A stretch of 64,000 nt of DNA from JAJDAT01 sp964570665 (GCA_964570665.1 CAZMZH010000018.1:1-64000), one strand, 5' to 3'; positions 15,297 to 25,139 are shown, counted from the stretch's first letter. Translations and numbers: made by a program. Notes: a model not told the origin generated them from the sequence alone.

Positions 15297-17012
15297 ATGA
15301 AGACTAATCAACCCGACGAAGATTCCCTCCGCAGCCAAGCAATATCATTTCATATGAAAGGCGATTTAAACGAAGCCGAAACTCAATACCTAGCTTTTTT
15401 AAAAATTAATCCTATAGACTCTGAAGTTCTTCATTTATTAGGCGTTTTGTATTGTCAAAAGGGAAATTTTGAAGAAGGTATCTCCTGGTTAAAAAAAGCG
15501 CTCGATAATAACCCCGATTTTTCCGAAGCGCATTTTAACTTGGGAAAAGCTTATAAAGAACTTGGGGAGACTAATAACTCAATAGAATCTTTTCAGAATG
15601 CCGTTAAGACTAACCAAAATTATTACGAAGCCCATAATAACCTAGGAATTGTTTGGTCCGAAATGGGCGATAACCAATCGGCACATTCAGCTTTTTCTAA
15701 AGCCATCCAAATCAATCCCTCATTTGCCGAGGGTCATTTTAATCTAGGAAATTCTCTTGAAAAAATTGGGCGCGAAAAAGAAGCGATTCAACATTATCGC
15801 GAAGCGCTAGCGTTGGAACCAGATTTTTCGGAAGCTTATTATAATCTCGCCAAAACTCTTGAAAGTATTGGCCAGGAAGAGGAAGCTCTAGAAGCTTATC
15901 AATTATCGATCAAAGGGAAACCCGATTTTGCTCCCGCCTTTAACGCATTGGCTATCCTATATAAAAAATTAGGGCAAATCGATATGGCAATTGAGAATTA
16001 CAAAAAAGCTTTAGAAATAGACCCAGGATTTTTTTTGGCTTTAAACAACCTGGGCAACGCTTTGAGAGATAAAGGAAACTTAAAAGAAGCGTTAGAAGCT
16101 TATGGCCAAGCTTTAAAAATTCAACCGAACTATGCAGACGGTTTTTATAATCTTGGAATAGCCTTAATCGACGACGACCAACAAGAAAGCGCCATTGACG
16201 CATTTATGAAAGCGACAACCATTAATCCTAAACATGTCGACGCTTTTTCCAACCTAGGAACCATTTATAGTCGAATGGGAAAAGGAGACCAGGCTATTGC
16301 AGCTTGCAAAAAAGTCATTGAATTATCTCCAAATAATCCAACAGCTCTCCACATGCTGTCCGCATTAGAAAAACGTAAACCTGATTCCGCCCCTCCAGAA
16401 TTTGTTGAAGAACTTTTTGATAAATATGCCGTCAGGTTCGAGAACCATCTTCTAAATAAGTTAGAATACCAAACGCCTCAAAAACTCCGCAACCAATGGG
16501 ACTCTTTACAAAAACCCGTATTCAACCGCCTACTTGATTTAGGCTGCGGAACCGGTTTATCTGGGATAGAATTCCAAAACATTTGCAAGGAAATGACTGG
16601 AGTAGATATTTCTTCGGCTATGTTAGAAAAAGCTAAAGAAAAATCAATCTATTCCAGGTTGATAAAATCTGAGATTTTAGAATTCTTATCCACGGATAAA
16701 GAAAAATACGACGGCTTCATTGCCGCCGACACTTTGATCTATTTTGGGAATTTAGACCAGATCTTTGCAGGGGTTCAATTTCGCGCTAAAGGAGAAGCTT
16801 GTTTTATCTTATCAATAGAAACTTCTACCGACGAAGAATTTGTACTGCGCCTTAATGGAAGATTTTCTCATTCAGATGAATACATTAAAAGTTTAGCTCA
16901 AAAGCATAAATTTGAAATTCTTTTAAACCAATCTACAACCTTGCGTAAAGAATATAAAGAAGACGTATCAGGTCGGATTTACGTCTTAAAAACCAACAAA
17001 ACCGGCGAATAA
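15297..17012 (+). CDS. TPR protein with C-terminal SAM-dependent methyltransferase domain
   Basis: The 571-residue protein has about ten TPR units (residues about 10-355, each with the A..NLG......A...Y..A pattern), then a class I methyltransferase (about 370-565) with glycine-rich motif I LLDLGCGTGLSG and the acidic MTGVDISSAM motif. A similar layout occurs in predicted TPR methyltransferases of proteobacteria. The target could be a protein or a small molecule. There is no signal or membrane segment, so it is cytoplasmic. It stands alone behind repeat copy C. Confidence 0.85.
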   Translation: MKTNQPDEDSLRSQAISFHMKGDLNEAETQYLAFLKINPIDSEVLHLLGVLYCQKGNFEEGISWLKKALDNNPDFSEAHFNLGKAYKELGETNNSIESFQNAVKTNQNYYEAHNNLGIVWSEMGDNQSAHSAFSKAIQINPSFAEGHFNLGNSLEKIGREKEAIQHYREALALEPDFSEAYYNLAKTLESIGQEEEALEAYQLSIKGKPDFAPAFNALAILYKKLGQIDMAIENYKKALEIDPGFFLALNNLGNALRDKGNLKEALEAYGQALKIQPNYADGFYNLGIALIDDDQQESAIDAFMKATTINPKHVDAFSNLGTIYSRMGKGDQAIAACKKVIELSPNNPTALHMLSALEKRKPDSAPPEFVEELFDKYAVRFENHLLNKLEYQTPQKLRNQWDSLQKPVFNRLLDLGCGTGLSGIEFQNICKEMTGVDISSAMLEKAKEKSIYSRLIKSEILEFLSTDKEKYDGFIAADTLIYFGNLDQIFAGVQFRAKGEACFILSIETSTDEEFVLRLNGRFSHSDEYIKSLAQKHKFEILLNQSTTLRKEYKEDVSGRIYVLKTNKTGE

Positions 17013-17105
17013 GAAATGTAGAAAAACGAGCTTCTTTTTTGTATGATTAGATCAATCAGTGAAACTTTCTCTTATCGCGCAAATGACATTTCATATAGGT
17101 AAAAA

Positions 17106-17678
17106 ATGGATAAAACTGAAATAGTAGAATTAATGGATCAAATCACTTTTTTTGATGATTTTCGCCAACAAGATAAAGAAAAATTAGCGGAATTAGAAGA
17201 AGGAATGGTGGAATACAATCCAGGCGACGTTATCATTAATCAAGGCGATTTGGATCAAACTATTTTTGTTTTAATAAAAGGTAAAATTACCATTTTTAAA
17301 AACGAAGCGCCTAACTCTGAATTGAACTGTCTAGAACCTGGAGCCGTATTTGGAGAGGTCCCCTTAATCACAGGAGCTCCCAGGTCTACAAATGCCGCTG
17401 CAAAAACTTATGTTCTCGCCCTTAAACTTGACGGTCGACTGTTTCATGAATTAGACCCAGCCATCCTTAACAAATTTAAAGATCATCTTCTTAAACTGCT
17501 AATTCGCAGGTTGAACGAGATGAATGCGTCTCTTAGTCGGATGAAAAGAGAATTTCACGATCAAAAAGACTCTTTCAATAAAGTTAGAGAAGAAATAGAT
17601 AAAATCTTAATCGCTTCGCAAAATATTAAAGCTAATCGTGAAATGTTTACCGGCTTTTTAGACGATATTAGAGGATAA
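17106..17678 (+). CDS. Cyclic-nucleotide-binding domain protein (190 aa)
   Basis: Residues about 10-135 form a Crp-type cNMP-binding barrel: GDVIINQGDLDQTIFVLIKGKI and the phosphate-binding cassette GEVPLITGAPRSTNAAA. The C-terminus (about 135-190) is a charged helix or coiled coil, with no helix-turn-helix, so it is not a DNA-binding Crp. The cassette has PRSTNA where classic cAMP binders have R-x-S-A, so ligand identity is open. It is a clear paralogue of the protein at 63281-63733, including the NKFKD segment. It probably transmits a signal through a protein partner. Confidence 0.82.
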   Translation: MDKTEIVELMDQITFFDDFRQQDKEKLAELEEGMVEYNPGDVIINQGDLDQTIFVLIKGKITIFKNEAPNSELNCLEPGAVFGEVPLITGAPRSTNAAAKTYVLALKLDGRLFHELDPAILNKFKDHLLKLLIRRLNEMNASLSRMKREFHDQKDSFNKVREEIDKILIASQNIKANREMFTGFLDDIRG

Positions 17679-17688
17679 AACGGTTACT

Positions 17689-18756
17689 TTAAGAATAAAA
17701 AGAAGATTCGCGGTATTGAACAATTCCGCGTTTTATAAGGACTTGCGCAACAGCGGCGACAGGGACACCCAGAATAGCGCCGAGCAATCCAAAAAACTCA
17801 ACTCCAATCAACACGGCGATCATTATAGCAACAGGATGTAATCCAATTTGTTCTCCGACAACGCGCGGAGTAATGATCATACCCTCTAATGCCTGAACTG
17901 CCACAAAAACAAAGGCGACGCCTAAAAGGGGCGCCAGTTCCTGATAATGCAACAAGGTCAGAATAAATGCCGGAACAAAACCGAATATAGCGCCAGCATA
18001 GGGAATTAAATTCGCGTATCCAGCCAAAACCCCTATAAATAAACTTAGCGGGGTGCCAATTATAAATAAACCCAAGCTATACAACACCGCCATTAGGCTT
18101 GCCACCATCAATTGGCCTCTAACGAATTTAGACAATACTCCATTTATTTCAATCGTAATTTCTTTTATCAGAGCTCGATTTCGCGGAGGAACTAATTCAA
18201 AAACTTTAGCTACAATCAAATCAAAATCTCGCAATAAATAAAACATGGCAACCGGAATAATAATCAAATTAACAGCCATTATTAGAATATTTAAAACGCC
18301 TGAAAACGACTCCCATAAAATGGAAGTTGCAGAAGAAAAAACTTTCATCGGAATGTTACCCAGTTTTTTCAGGATGTCTTGAATTATCTCTCTGGCTCTT
18401 TCTGAATCAATAGAAGAAACTTTTTCGACAAATGGATGAACCCAATTTTGAACGGAGCCAATATAATCCGGAAGATTTTGCGTTAATTTTTCTACTTGAA
18501 TTTGCATTATTGGCATAAGTAAAATGCAACTTAAAATCAATGCGCCAAAAAAACTTGTCAGCAATAGAACGGTTGCCGTAACTCGTCCCAGTTTTCGTTC
18601 TTGCAATTTATCTACCAAAGGATCAAGTAAATAAGCTAATCCAAACGCAATAAAAAAAGGCGTGACAACTCGTCTAGTTAGATAGAGTAATATTCCAATC
18701 AAAAGTACCGTTCCAGCCAAAATCCAAATTCCAATCTGTTTTTGTTTGTTTTCCAT
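17689..18756 (-). CDS. AI-2E family transporter (PerM-like)
   Basis: The 355-residue protein has about eight membrane helices arranged as two N-terminal helices, a soluble periplasmic loop (about 90-145), and a helix-rich C-terminal half. That half contains FVRGQLMVASLMAVLYSLGLFIIG and the family signature GYANLIPYAGAIFGFVPA, followed by GEQIGLHPVAIMIAVLIG. The family includes AI-2 exporters, Na+/H+ antiporters and PerM permeases, so the substrate is not known. It starts 2 bases after the FlgT-like gene stop and is the last gene of a minus-strand run. Confidence 0.88.
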   Translation of the reverse strand: MENKQKQIGIWILAGTVLLIGILLYLTRRVVTPFFIAFGLAYLLDPLVDKLQERKLGRVTATVLLLTSFFGALILSCILLMPIMQIQVEKLTQNLPDYIGSVQNWVHPFVEKVSSIDSERAREIIQDILKKLGNIPMKVFSSATSILWESFSGVLNILIMAVNLIIIPVAMFYLLRDFDLIVAKVFELVPPRNRALIKEITIEINGVLSKFVRGQLMVASLMAVLYSLGLFIIGTPLSLFIGVLAGYANLIPYAGAIFGFVPAFILTLLHYQELAPLLGVAFVFVAVQALEGMIITPRVVGEQIGLHPVAIMIAVLIGVEFFGLLGAILGVPVAAVAQVLIKRGIVQYRESSFYS

Positions 18757-18758
18757 AC

Positions 18759-19853
18759 CTAAAGATCTCCAAACATTGAAGGTACATTCGAAGCGGGAGC
18801 TGGCGAGGTTGATTTTGGGGTAGCGTTTGCAACAGATCTTTTATTTGACGATTCTCCTTGTTTATTTCTAGAAGAAACTTTTCCTTTGGGTTCCCAAAAT
18901 TGGCGTACAGAATCTATTAAAAAGCCGCTAATCTTTAACGTTGCCTGATCGAAAGCGGACAATTCTCCTCGTATTGGGTCTTCCTCTAAAGCGGTAGCAA
19001 ATTCACTTCTAGCGGCAATCAAAGTTCCTCTAGATGCGGATATTGCTTTTAGGTTAACGCTGGCCTGAATTTCGCCGTCATCTCCTTGCGGCTTTGACGA
19101 AATAGCTTTTCCAACAATAACCACATCCGCCCCCGTCCGATATCCAACATCAACTGCGGAAGCTATATCCCCTTCAGTCGCCTTTCTTGCCGTTTCTTCA
19201 GAAATTAAATCTCTTATAGAATTGCGATTGAAAGCTTGAATACCAGCCTCTTGAAAGCTTTGCACCAAGGCCATTTCAGACATTGGAATGGTTTCCCAGA
19301 ATGACTTCGCCGCAGAAGAAATCCCTGTTTCCATTATAAGTATAGTAACCGCTCTTTCTTCTGCCGGAGTTTGTAATATACCAATTGATCTTAGGCTTTG
19401 TTTTAATTCTTGGGCGTAAACTTCCACCTCTAAACGAACCTCGGCTAACATTAACGAGGTATTATCATAAGCGTTTAAGAATCGATAGCTTTTCACATAA
19501 CGATCGGGTCGAGATAAAATTCTTCTTAAGGTTTTATCAGATAAATCCGCTTCATCTCCAAGAATACTTTCAATCGCTTCTTGAATCGCAATTTTCATGG
19601 CTGATTTAACGGCCTTTTTTCTGGCAGAAACAAAATTATTTTGAAACGCTTCCGCTTCAGCGGTGACTTCATAAAAAAGAGGCAACCGGGAAACCGCTCT
19701 ATTTTCCAATAACAGAGAAGAGGATTGCGCAATCGTAAAGGAAGGAATTAAAAAAATTACAGCGAGAATAATTCCCACGCCATATTTATTTAATTGGAAA
19801 AAGTAATATCTTGAAACGTTTTTGAAAAAAGAAAAAATTATTTTGCGCCTCAT
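18759..19853 (-). CDS. Secreted FlgT-like/CsgG-like protein
   Basis: The frame opens at 19931, but the upstream rluB stop is at 19867 and an in-frame ATG at 19851-19853 gives a proper signal peptide (MRRKIIFSFFKN... with a hydrophobic core), so I start there (364 aa). The first domain (about 45-150) has the SARKKAVKSAMKIAIQEAI helix and the YVKSYRFLNAY strand typical of the FlgT N-terminal domain. The second (about 165-310) resembles the FlgT/CsgG-type nucleotide-fold domain (TGADVVIVGKA). The tail is Ser/Pro-rich. It is probably periplasmic or outer-membrane associated. A flagellar role is a guess because no flagellar genes are nearby. Confidence 0.6.
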   Translation of the reverse strand: MRRKIIFSFFKNVSRYYFFQLNKYGVGIILAVIFLIPSFTIAQSSSLLLENRAVSRLPLFYEVTAEAEAFQNNFVSARKKAVKSAMKIAIQEAIESILGDEADLSDKTLRRILSRPDRYVKSYRFLNAYDNTSLMLAEVRLEVEVYAQELKQSLRSIGILQTPAEERAVTILIMETGISSAAKSFWETIPMSEMALVQSFQEAGIQAFNRNSIRDLISEETARKATEGDIASAVDVGYRTGADVVIVGKAISSKPQGDDGEIQASVNLKAISASRGTLIAARSEFATALEEDPIRGELSAFDQATLKISGFLIDSVRQFWEPKGKVSSRNKQGESSNKRSVANATPKSTSPAPASNVPSMFGDL

Positions 19854-19866
19854 TCGATCTATCGCT

Positions 19867-20622
19867 TTATTTAGCTGAATCGGAACCGTCGTTTTTTTGC
19901 GCTTTTGCGACAAGACGTCGTAAACTTTCAATTTCTTTTCGCGTCAAGTGGCGATAATCTCCAGGGGATAAACCGTTTAGATTAATAAACGCAAAGTGCG
20001 TTCTTTTCAGTTTGATGACAGGATGCCTAACAACTTCGCAGATTCTCTTAATATGCCGATTTTTACCCTCATAAAGAGTTAAGTTTAAAAAACAGTTTTT
20101 TCCGCTCTCCCGCCAAATTTCTGCATCTAAAGGCAATGTTGAATCGCCGTCTAATCGAAGGCCACTTTTCATTTTCTCTAGAGTCTTTTTTTCCGGTACG
20201 CCGCGAACCTTTGCTCGATATGTCCTGGGGATTCGGTTTTTTGGATCCAATAAATCCTTTGATAATTGTCCATCGTTAGTCAAAAGCAATATACCTTGCG
20301 TATTAAAATCCAATCGCCCTACCGGATACACTTTTCCCTGGACCTTCTTAAAATAGTCCATAACGGTGGGTCTTTCTCCATCGTCTTTTAAAGTCGTAAG
20401 ACAATTTGTCGGTTTAAAAAACGCCAAATACATCTTATCGGATTGTGGCGGAAGGACTCTTCCGCGAATTTTAACGCAATCTACAGCCGGGTCGGCCGAT
20501 GCCCCCAATTGAGTTATAGTTCTTCCATTCACCATAACTTTGCCTTCTGAAATCCATCGTTCAGCTTCTCTTCTAGAAGCTAAACCCGCTCCAGCTATTA
20601 ATTTTTGCAATCGGGTTTTCAT
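19867..20622 (-). CDS. rluB: Ribosomal large-subunit pseudouridine synthase (RluB/RsuA family)
   Basis: An S4 RNA-binding domain (RLQKLIAGAGLASRREAERWI) is followed by the RsuA/RluB catalytic domain with the active-site Asp in GRLDFNTQGILLLTNDG and the later NRHIKRICE motif. These enzymes isomerise specific uridines in rRNA; RluB acts on 23S rRNA position 2605 in E. coli. The start is set at the ATG at 20622 (MKTRLQKLI). A TTG six codons upstream is possible. It lies downstream of scpB, the usual arrangement in many bacteria, and is followed 13 bases later by the FlgT-like gene. Confidence 0.9.
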   Translation of the reverse strand: MKTRLQKLIAGAGLASRREAERWISEGKVMVNGRTITQLGASADPAVDCVKIRGRVLPPQSDKMYLAFFKPTNCLTTLKDDGERPTVMDYFKKVQGKVYPVGRLDFNTQGILLLTNDGQLSKDLLDPKNRIPRTYRAKVRGVPEKKTLEKMKSGLRLDGDSTLPLDAEIWRESGKNCFLNLTLYEGKNRHIKRICEVVRHPVIKLKRTHFAFINLNGLSPGDYRHLTRKEIESLRRLVAKAQKNDGSDSAK

Positions 20623-20681
20623 TTTTCTATAAACGCTCAATCGATACTTTTTGTATCTGATGTCCTCTTTTTAGATTTTCG

Positions 20682-21443
20682 TTACTCTTCTGGATTATCT
20701 TGCAAATTATCTTCCGTAACGGGAATTTCTTCTGCATTGGAATGGCTTTGCTCATTTAGCGCTATCTCATCCGTATCTACTTTTTCTTCGTTTTCCTCGA
20801 TTTCAGTATTTGTCGAATCTTCGGGTTCATCATCCGATAATTCGCCCGGATCCTCTAAAACAGGATCTTCAAAAATCATGCGAGTTTGCTTTTCGGAGCC
20901 TTCATTTTGCTCTCCCGATAACTCAGCCTCTTTCAAATCGTCTAGCGTGGGTAAATCGCCCAATTCTTTAATTCCAAAATAATCGAGAAATTTCTGAGTT
21001 GTTTTATACATCATGGGACGTCCTAATACCTGTTTCCTCCCGGCGGGGGCTATAATTTTCTTTTCCAGCAAAGTTTTTACAACCCCTGCCGAATCAACGC
21101 CCCGGATTTCTTCTACTTCAGTCCTAGTAATTGGCTGTTTATAAGCGATGATGGAAATGGTGTCTAAAGCAGGTTGAGACAATCTTGCCATTTTATCGGC
21201 TCGATAGAATTTTCTAATCCAATCAGAGAATTCTCTTCTTGTCGCAAGAAGAAAACCTTCCGCAACTTCTACTATTTGTAAGTTGCGCTCGCTATAATCT
21301 TCTTTTAGTTCTTCTAAAATCGACTCAAATTCAGAACTTGGCATTCCATTAATAACAGTAGCCGCTAAACGCTCCGAGGTAACGGGTTCATCCGCCGCCA
21401 ATAAAATATTTTCAACAATTGCCTTAATTTCGTTACGTTCCAC
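20682..21443 (-). CDS. scpB: Segregation and condensation protein ScpB
   Basis: The first 180 residues are a normal ScpB with two winged-helix units: EIKAIVENILLAADEPVT, then LSQPALDTISIIAYKQPITRTEVEEIRGVDSAGVV, the family signature. ScpB binds ScpA and SMC to form the bacterial condensin. At 253 residues it is longer than usual because of a very acidic tail (about 180-253, rich in Glu, Asp and Ser), which is probably disordered. scpA is not in this window. The gene is followed by rluB. Confidence 0.93.
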   Translation of the reverse strand: MERNEIKAIVENILLAADEPVTSERLAATVINGMPSSEFESILEELKEDYSERNLQIVEVAEGFLLATRREFSDWIRKFYRADKMARLSQPALDTISIIAYKQPITRTEVEEIRGVDSAGVVKTLLEKKIIAPAGRKQVLGRPMMYKTTQKFLDYFGIKELGDLPTLDDLKEAELSGEQNEGSEKQTRMIFEDPVLEDPGELSDDEPEDSTNTEIEENEEKVDTDEIALNEQSHSNAEEIPVTEDNLQDNPEE

Positions 21444-21584
21444 GATGATCCACCTTTAATTGTTACTCATCTACCTAATAAAACTTTAATTCATTTATAC
21501 AAGAAAAACAAAGAAGACTTATTTTAGAATGGTCCAACTAATTGTAATATCCAATAAAAATCGTTTTATTGATTTTCTAGAATT

Positions 21585-22757
21585 CTATTTACTTTTAAAA
21601 AATTTACTCAGAGTTAACTTTTGGGAATGGTAGTTGGATTGGATATCTTTGCCGTAAATTATTCTTGGCTCTTCTATTACTTTTTCAAACTTAAGCCGAC
21701 AAAAAGTTTGGCCATCTTCCACTAAAAATGGAACGTCGTGCGGACGAACCTCCATTACGGCACGCGTACCTTGATTTTTCAATGATTTGCCACCGTGCCA
21801 GCCAAAACCGGGATCAAAAAAACCTGCATAATGAGTTCTTAATTCACCACTATTTGGCTCGTACGCCACCATTTCGGCTAATAAATTAGGCCAAATACAA
21901 ATCTTCTCTTTTGACATCATTATATAAAAACTTTCGGGCTCTAGTATCAATCGTTTCTTTTTATTTTTAAAAATTGGTTCCCAAAAATCTAAAACATCAT
22001 AATGACGGGTCTTTGATAAATCGATAACAGCGCTATTAGATTTTGCTTTAAACGCAATCGGTTCTTTCCCCTTAGAAGACAAATCTATTCCAATGTAAAT
22101 TCCATCGTCTACGATTACCTCTTCAAGCGGTAACGGCTTACCCGATGGATCGAATAAAATCGGCTGCTTACGATAATAGTCCTTGAGGGCCTTATTAGAA
22201 ATGTCTGGCTCTTTTCTTATTAATCGCAGTTGGTTTAAAGTCAATCCTTCTGTCACGCGAACGGGAAACGACCTAGCAATTACTTCTAAATATAGTTTTC
22301 CTTTATAGCCTGGAATAATCTCGTCGAACCTATGGCCGTAATCCGTAATAACTCTGGTGAACATATCTAAACGGCCAATGGAGCTTTTGGGATTTGTACG
22401 ACCATATAAATCGCGAGGTAATTCCAGTTCTTCCATTAAGGGGATAAGATAAATAGCCCCTCTTTCTAAAATGCCTCCGTCCCTTAAATCAACTGGGTAC
22501 ATGAGGAGATCTTTTAATTTAGACTCGACCGTTCCCGTTTCAGGCAAAAAACTGCTTTGGACACGAAAAGCTTTTTCTCCCAAGCGCAAATCCAAACTCG
22601 CTGGTTGAAACTGCGATTCGACCAATGAAGTTTTAGCGTGGATAATGCCCTGGTGATAAGCCAATTCAAGCATCTGGATAGGTAAATACCCCGATCGATT
22701 CTTGATACTGGTCGATAGGTCTTGAGATAATAAAGATTTAGCGGCAAGAGGTTTCAT
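21585..22757 (-). CDS. 2'-deoxycytidine 5'-triphosphate deaminase-family protein, double-domain form
   Basis: The 390-residue protein has a dCTP deaminase/dUTPase-type fold with QPASLDLRLGEKAFRV, the GRTNPKSSIGRLD active-site block and YLEVIARSFPVRV. A second related half carries GFFDPGFGWHGG and EVRPHDVPFLVEDGQ. This double-length form is known from alphaproteobacteria and others and is annotated as dCTP deaminase, which makes dUTP for thymidylate synthesis. Whether it also hydrolyses dUTP is unknown. It is the first gene on the minus strand here, 141 bases upstream of scpB. Confidence 0.85.
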   Translation of the reverse strand: MKPLAAKSLLSQDLSTSIKNRSGYLPIQMLELAYHQGIIHAKTSLVESQFQPASLDLRLGEKAFRVQSSFLPETGTVESKLKDLLMYPVDLRDGGILERGAIYLIPLMEELELPRDLYGRTNPKSSIGRLDMFTRVITDYGHRFDEIIPGYKGKLYLEVIARSFPVRVTEGLTLNQLRLIRKEPDISNKALKDYYRKQPILFDPSGKPLPLEEVIVDDGIYIGIDLSSKGKEPIAFKAKSNSAVIDLSKTRHYDVLDFWEPIFKNKKKRLILEPESFYIMMSKEKICIWPNLLAEMVAYEPNSGELRTHYAGFFDPGFGWHGGKSLKNQGTRAVMEVRPHDVPFLVEDGQTFCRLKFEKVIEEPRIIYGKDIQSNYHSQKLTLSKFFKSK

Positions 22758-22814
22758 TTGAAGGAAGACTATGGCAGTTAAGCTATTATAAGTTATAAAT
22801 GGTTCAAAAACCCA

Positions 22815-22844
22815 TTGACAGGCTGTTTTGAGCTATGATTTAAT
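22815..22844 (+). promoter_or_regulatory. Putative sigma-70 promoter for the fmdB-like gene
   Basis: A consensus TTGACA (22815-22820) is followed after 18 bases by TTTAAT (22839-22844). It lies about 65 bases upstream of the FmdB-type gene and faces it. No operator-like repeat is evident. Confidence 0.45.
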
Positions 22845-22909
22845 CCTAATAAGCTAAACATTTCAACCTCATAATTTGAGGAACCCAGAAAAAATTTGGG
22901 AAAAAAATT

Positions 22910-23155
22910 ATGCCACTTTTTGAATACTATTGTAACGATTGTAAAAAAGACTTTACCCTCCTTCAATCTGCTAATGTAAATAAGGAGGAAACAGAATGTC
23001 CTGACTGCGAAACGAAATCGGTAAACTATAAATTTTCGTCATTTGCCGCAAAAATTCATTCACCAACATCAAAAGCGGCCCCAGTAACGGCAGATGAACT
23101 ACCGGATAAAAGTGTTTTAAACCTTCCTTTGCCTCGATTGCGCTCTGAGCTTTAA
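22910..23155 (+). CDS. FmdB-family zinc ribbon protein (81 aa)
   Basis: The small protein starts MPLFEYYC and has two CxxC knuckles (C8/C11 and C30/C33), the exact pattern of the FmdB/CxxC_CXXC_SSSS zinc ribbon family. In Methylophilus the namesake was proposed to regulate formamidase genes, but most members have no known role. The C-terminus after residue 48 is loose and Ser/Pro-rich. It stands alone, with a promoter-like sequence 65-95 bases upstream. Confidence 0.8.
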   Translation: MPLFEYYCNDCKKDFTLLQSANVNKEETECPDCETKSVNYKFSSFAAKIHSPTSKAAPVTADELPDKSVLNLPLPRLRSEL

Positions 23156-23342
23156 GGAGCCTATAATAATTAATATTTTCCAGGTTTGTTATCACTATCC
23201 CTTTTAAAGACAGCGTTCTTAATAACTTTTCAACTTTTGAGAACTCTTAAACTTTAATGGGTATATGAATAATCTACCTTTATTTATATCTTGAATAATA
23301 GATTTTAAAATTAAGATTAACTCCAAATATATTTCTACGGTA

Positions 23343-25124
23343 ATGAATTCTAAAAAACTTCTTCGAACAATCTCAAAATCAAACATCTTTTTTCTAATCA
23401 TCAGCGTTTTTGTCTTTACATGTGCAACGCCGCATTTTACTAAAAGTGTAGCTGAGGCAAATCGCGCCGACACCCAAAATAACCCGTTTCCAAACAGTCA
23501 TTTACCGAGAGAAACTTTAGAGTTAATTGCCCAAGGAATGTCACTGGCCGAAAAAGGTAAATTTAACGCCGCCGATGAAATTTTTGAAAAAGCCGCAAAA
23601 ATTAGTCCCAACTCCGCAGAAGTTTTCGCTATCCGAGCAACAGCGGCACGTATGGCAAAAAACTTTCAAAAGGCAAATCAATTTTTTGCGCGCGCAGCCG
23701 AGATAGATCCATACGACGAAGAAATTGCTTATAACTGGGGAATGTCTAAATTATTAGGAAAAGATCCCGATGGCGCTATTAAATTATTCAAAAAAACTCT
23801 AGAAATTAATCCCAAAAATATTATGGCTTATAATTCTTTGGGAAAAGCATTTGGCCGTAAAAAGGAATTTGCTAAAGAAGAAGCAAGTTATCGCAAAGCA
23901 TTGGATCTAAACCCTCAATTGGCGCTCACTAATTTTAATTTAGGAATTGTACTGAGTTTACAAACAAAATTCGACCAGGCAGTTCCTTTTTTTCAAAAAG
24001 CCATCAAACTTGATAAGGAGTTTGATAAACCTTTTGTCCAAAGATTTCTACAACAATATAGCGCTGTCAAATCTATCCAAAAAGGTCCTAAATTAGTAAA
24101 CCCTGCAGAAAAGCAACAAGCTTCACTGGGTAAAGAAATTGATACAAAGTCCGAAGGTTCCGACCATAAAATGGAAGGTTCAAACGCAAAGATATTTAAA
24201 GAATATACTGATATTTCCGGGAAAATCTTGGTCAACGGCAAGCCTATAGGCCCAAATGCTGTGGTTTATCTTGAAACCAAAGATAAGTTACAAGTTCCCG
24301 GTCAACAAACGCAATCCATAACAATTGCCCAAGATAACTTACAGTTTTCTCCCGCCATTTCTGTAGTTCAAGTAAACTCCACGCTTACTTTTGTAAATAA
24401 TGACCGCGAAGTCCATAATATTTACTCAAAATCTTTGAAAAACCAATTTAACCTTGGGGCAATGGCCTCTGGAACGTCTCGTTCCATTATGGTCAAAGAC
24501 GCTGGCCCTATCGTCCTTCGCTGTAACATGCATAAAGATATGATTGGAACGGTTTTTGTCGCCCCTAATGGCTACTTCACGACCACCAACGAAAAAAGCG
24601 AATTTCTTGTAAATAAAGTTAAAAGTAAAGAATATATTATGCAGGTTTGGCATCCCCGGCTTTACCCACGAGAAATTGATAAATATACCAAACTGGTCGC
24701 TTTAAATGGAAAAGATGAAATTATCGATTTTGATATAAAATCGGATTCTAAATTAGGCGAAATCCACGACTTAGTAGATGCCACCGATTATGACGCTATT
24801 GTGGACAGTATTGAAAAACTAATTTACGAAGCGATCGGCGATTGGAAAAAAGGCAAAAAATATTTACCGCGTAAAAAGGTTTTAAAAGCGGCAACTTTCC
24901 ATTTTGAAGGCGAGGGTTTAAAAGGCGCTTTAGCAAAAAGCTTTAGCGAAAAGCGAAGCGCGAAATTGGAAAAGGCGATTGACGACATCCGAAAAAAAAT
25001 ATCCGGCTATTCAAAAGAGAAAGTAACGGTAGAGTCTTTAAAGACAGATACAAAAAGAGTGGTCGCTCAACTACGCAATAACGTTCAGGAGCTAAAGGCA
25101 AGAATTAAACCGGGAAAAAATTAA
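23343..25124 (+). CDS. Exported TPR protein fused to an amicyanin-like blue-copper domain
   Basis: The 593-residue protein has an N-terminal signal or lipoprotein-like segment (about 12-30, ending VFVFTCATP), about five TPR units (residues 60-235), a linker, then a cupredoxin domain (about 285-410). The type 1 copper ligands are visible as H358 in REVHNIY and a C394-x2-H397-x2-M400 loop (RCNMHKDM), the short loop spacing of amicyanin. A beta domain (about 410-470) and a helical C-terminus (about 480-590) follow. A periplasmic electron-transfer or copper-binding role is inferred. The lipobox is poor, with Thr before Cys. Confidence 0.82.
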   Translation: MNSKKLLRTISKSNIFFLIISVFVFTCATPHFTKSVAEANRADTQNNPFPNSHLPRETLELIAQGMSLAEKGKFNAADEIFEKAAKISPNSAEVFAIRATAARMAKNFQKANQFFARAAEIDPYDEEIAYNWGMSKLLGKDPDGAIKLFKKTLEINPKNIMAYNSLGKAFGRKKEFAKEEASYRKALDLNPQLALTNFNLGIVLSLQTKFDQAVPFFQKAIKLDKEFDKPFVQRFLQQYSAVKSIQKGPKLVNPAEKQQASLGKEIDTKSEGSDHKMEGSNAKIFKEYTDISGKILVNGKPIGPNAVVYLETKDKLQVPGQQTQSITIAQDNLQFSPAISVVQVNSTLTFVNNDREVHNIYSKSLKNQFNLGAMASGTSRSIMVKDAGPIVLRCNMHKDMIGTVFVAPNGYFTTTNEKSEFLVNKVKSKEYIMQVWHPRLYPREIDKYTKLVALNGKDEIIDFDIKSDSKLGEIHDLVDATDYDAIVDSIEKLIYEAIGDWKKGKKYLPRKKVLKAATFHFEGEGLKGALAKSFSEKRSAKLEKAIDDIRKKISGYSKEKVTVESLKTDTKRVVAQLRNNVQELKARIKPGKN

Positions 25125-25139
25125 TTTTCCCTTCTTCTA

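Noticed and set aside
20605..20982. 125-codon Ser-rich plus-strand frame
   Set aside because: It is the antisense of the acidic Glu/Asp/Ser tail of ScpB, which explains both its length and composition.
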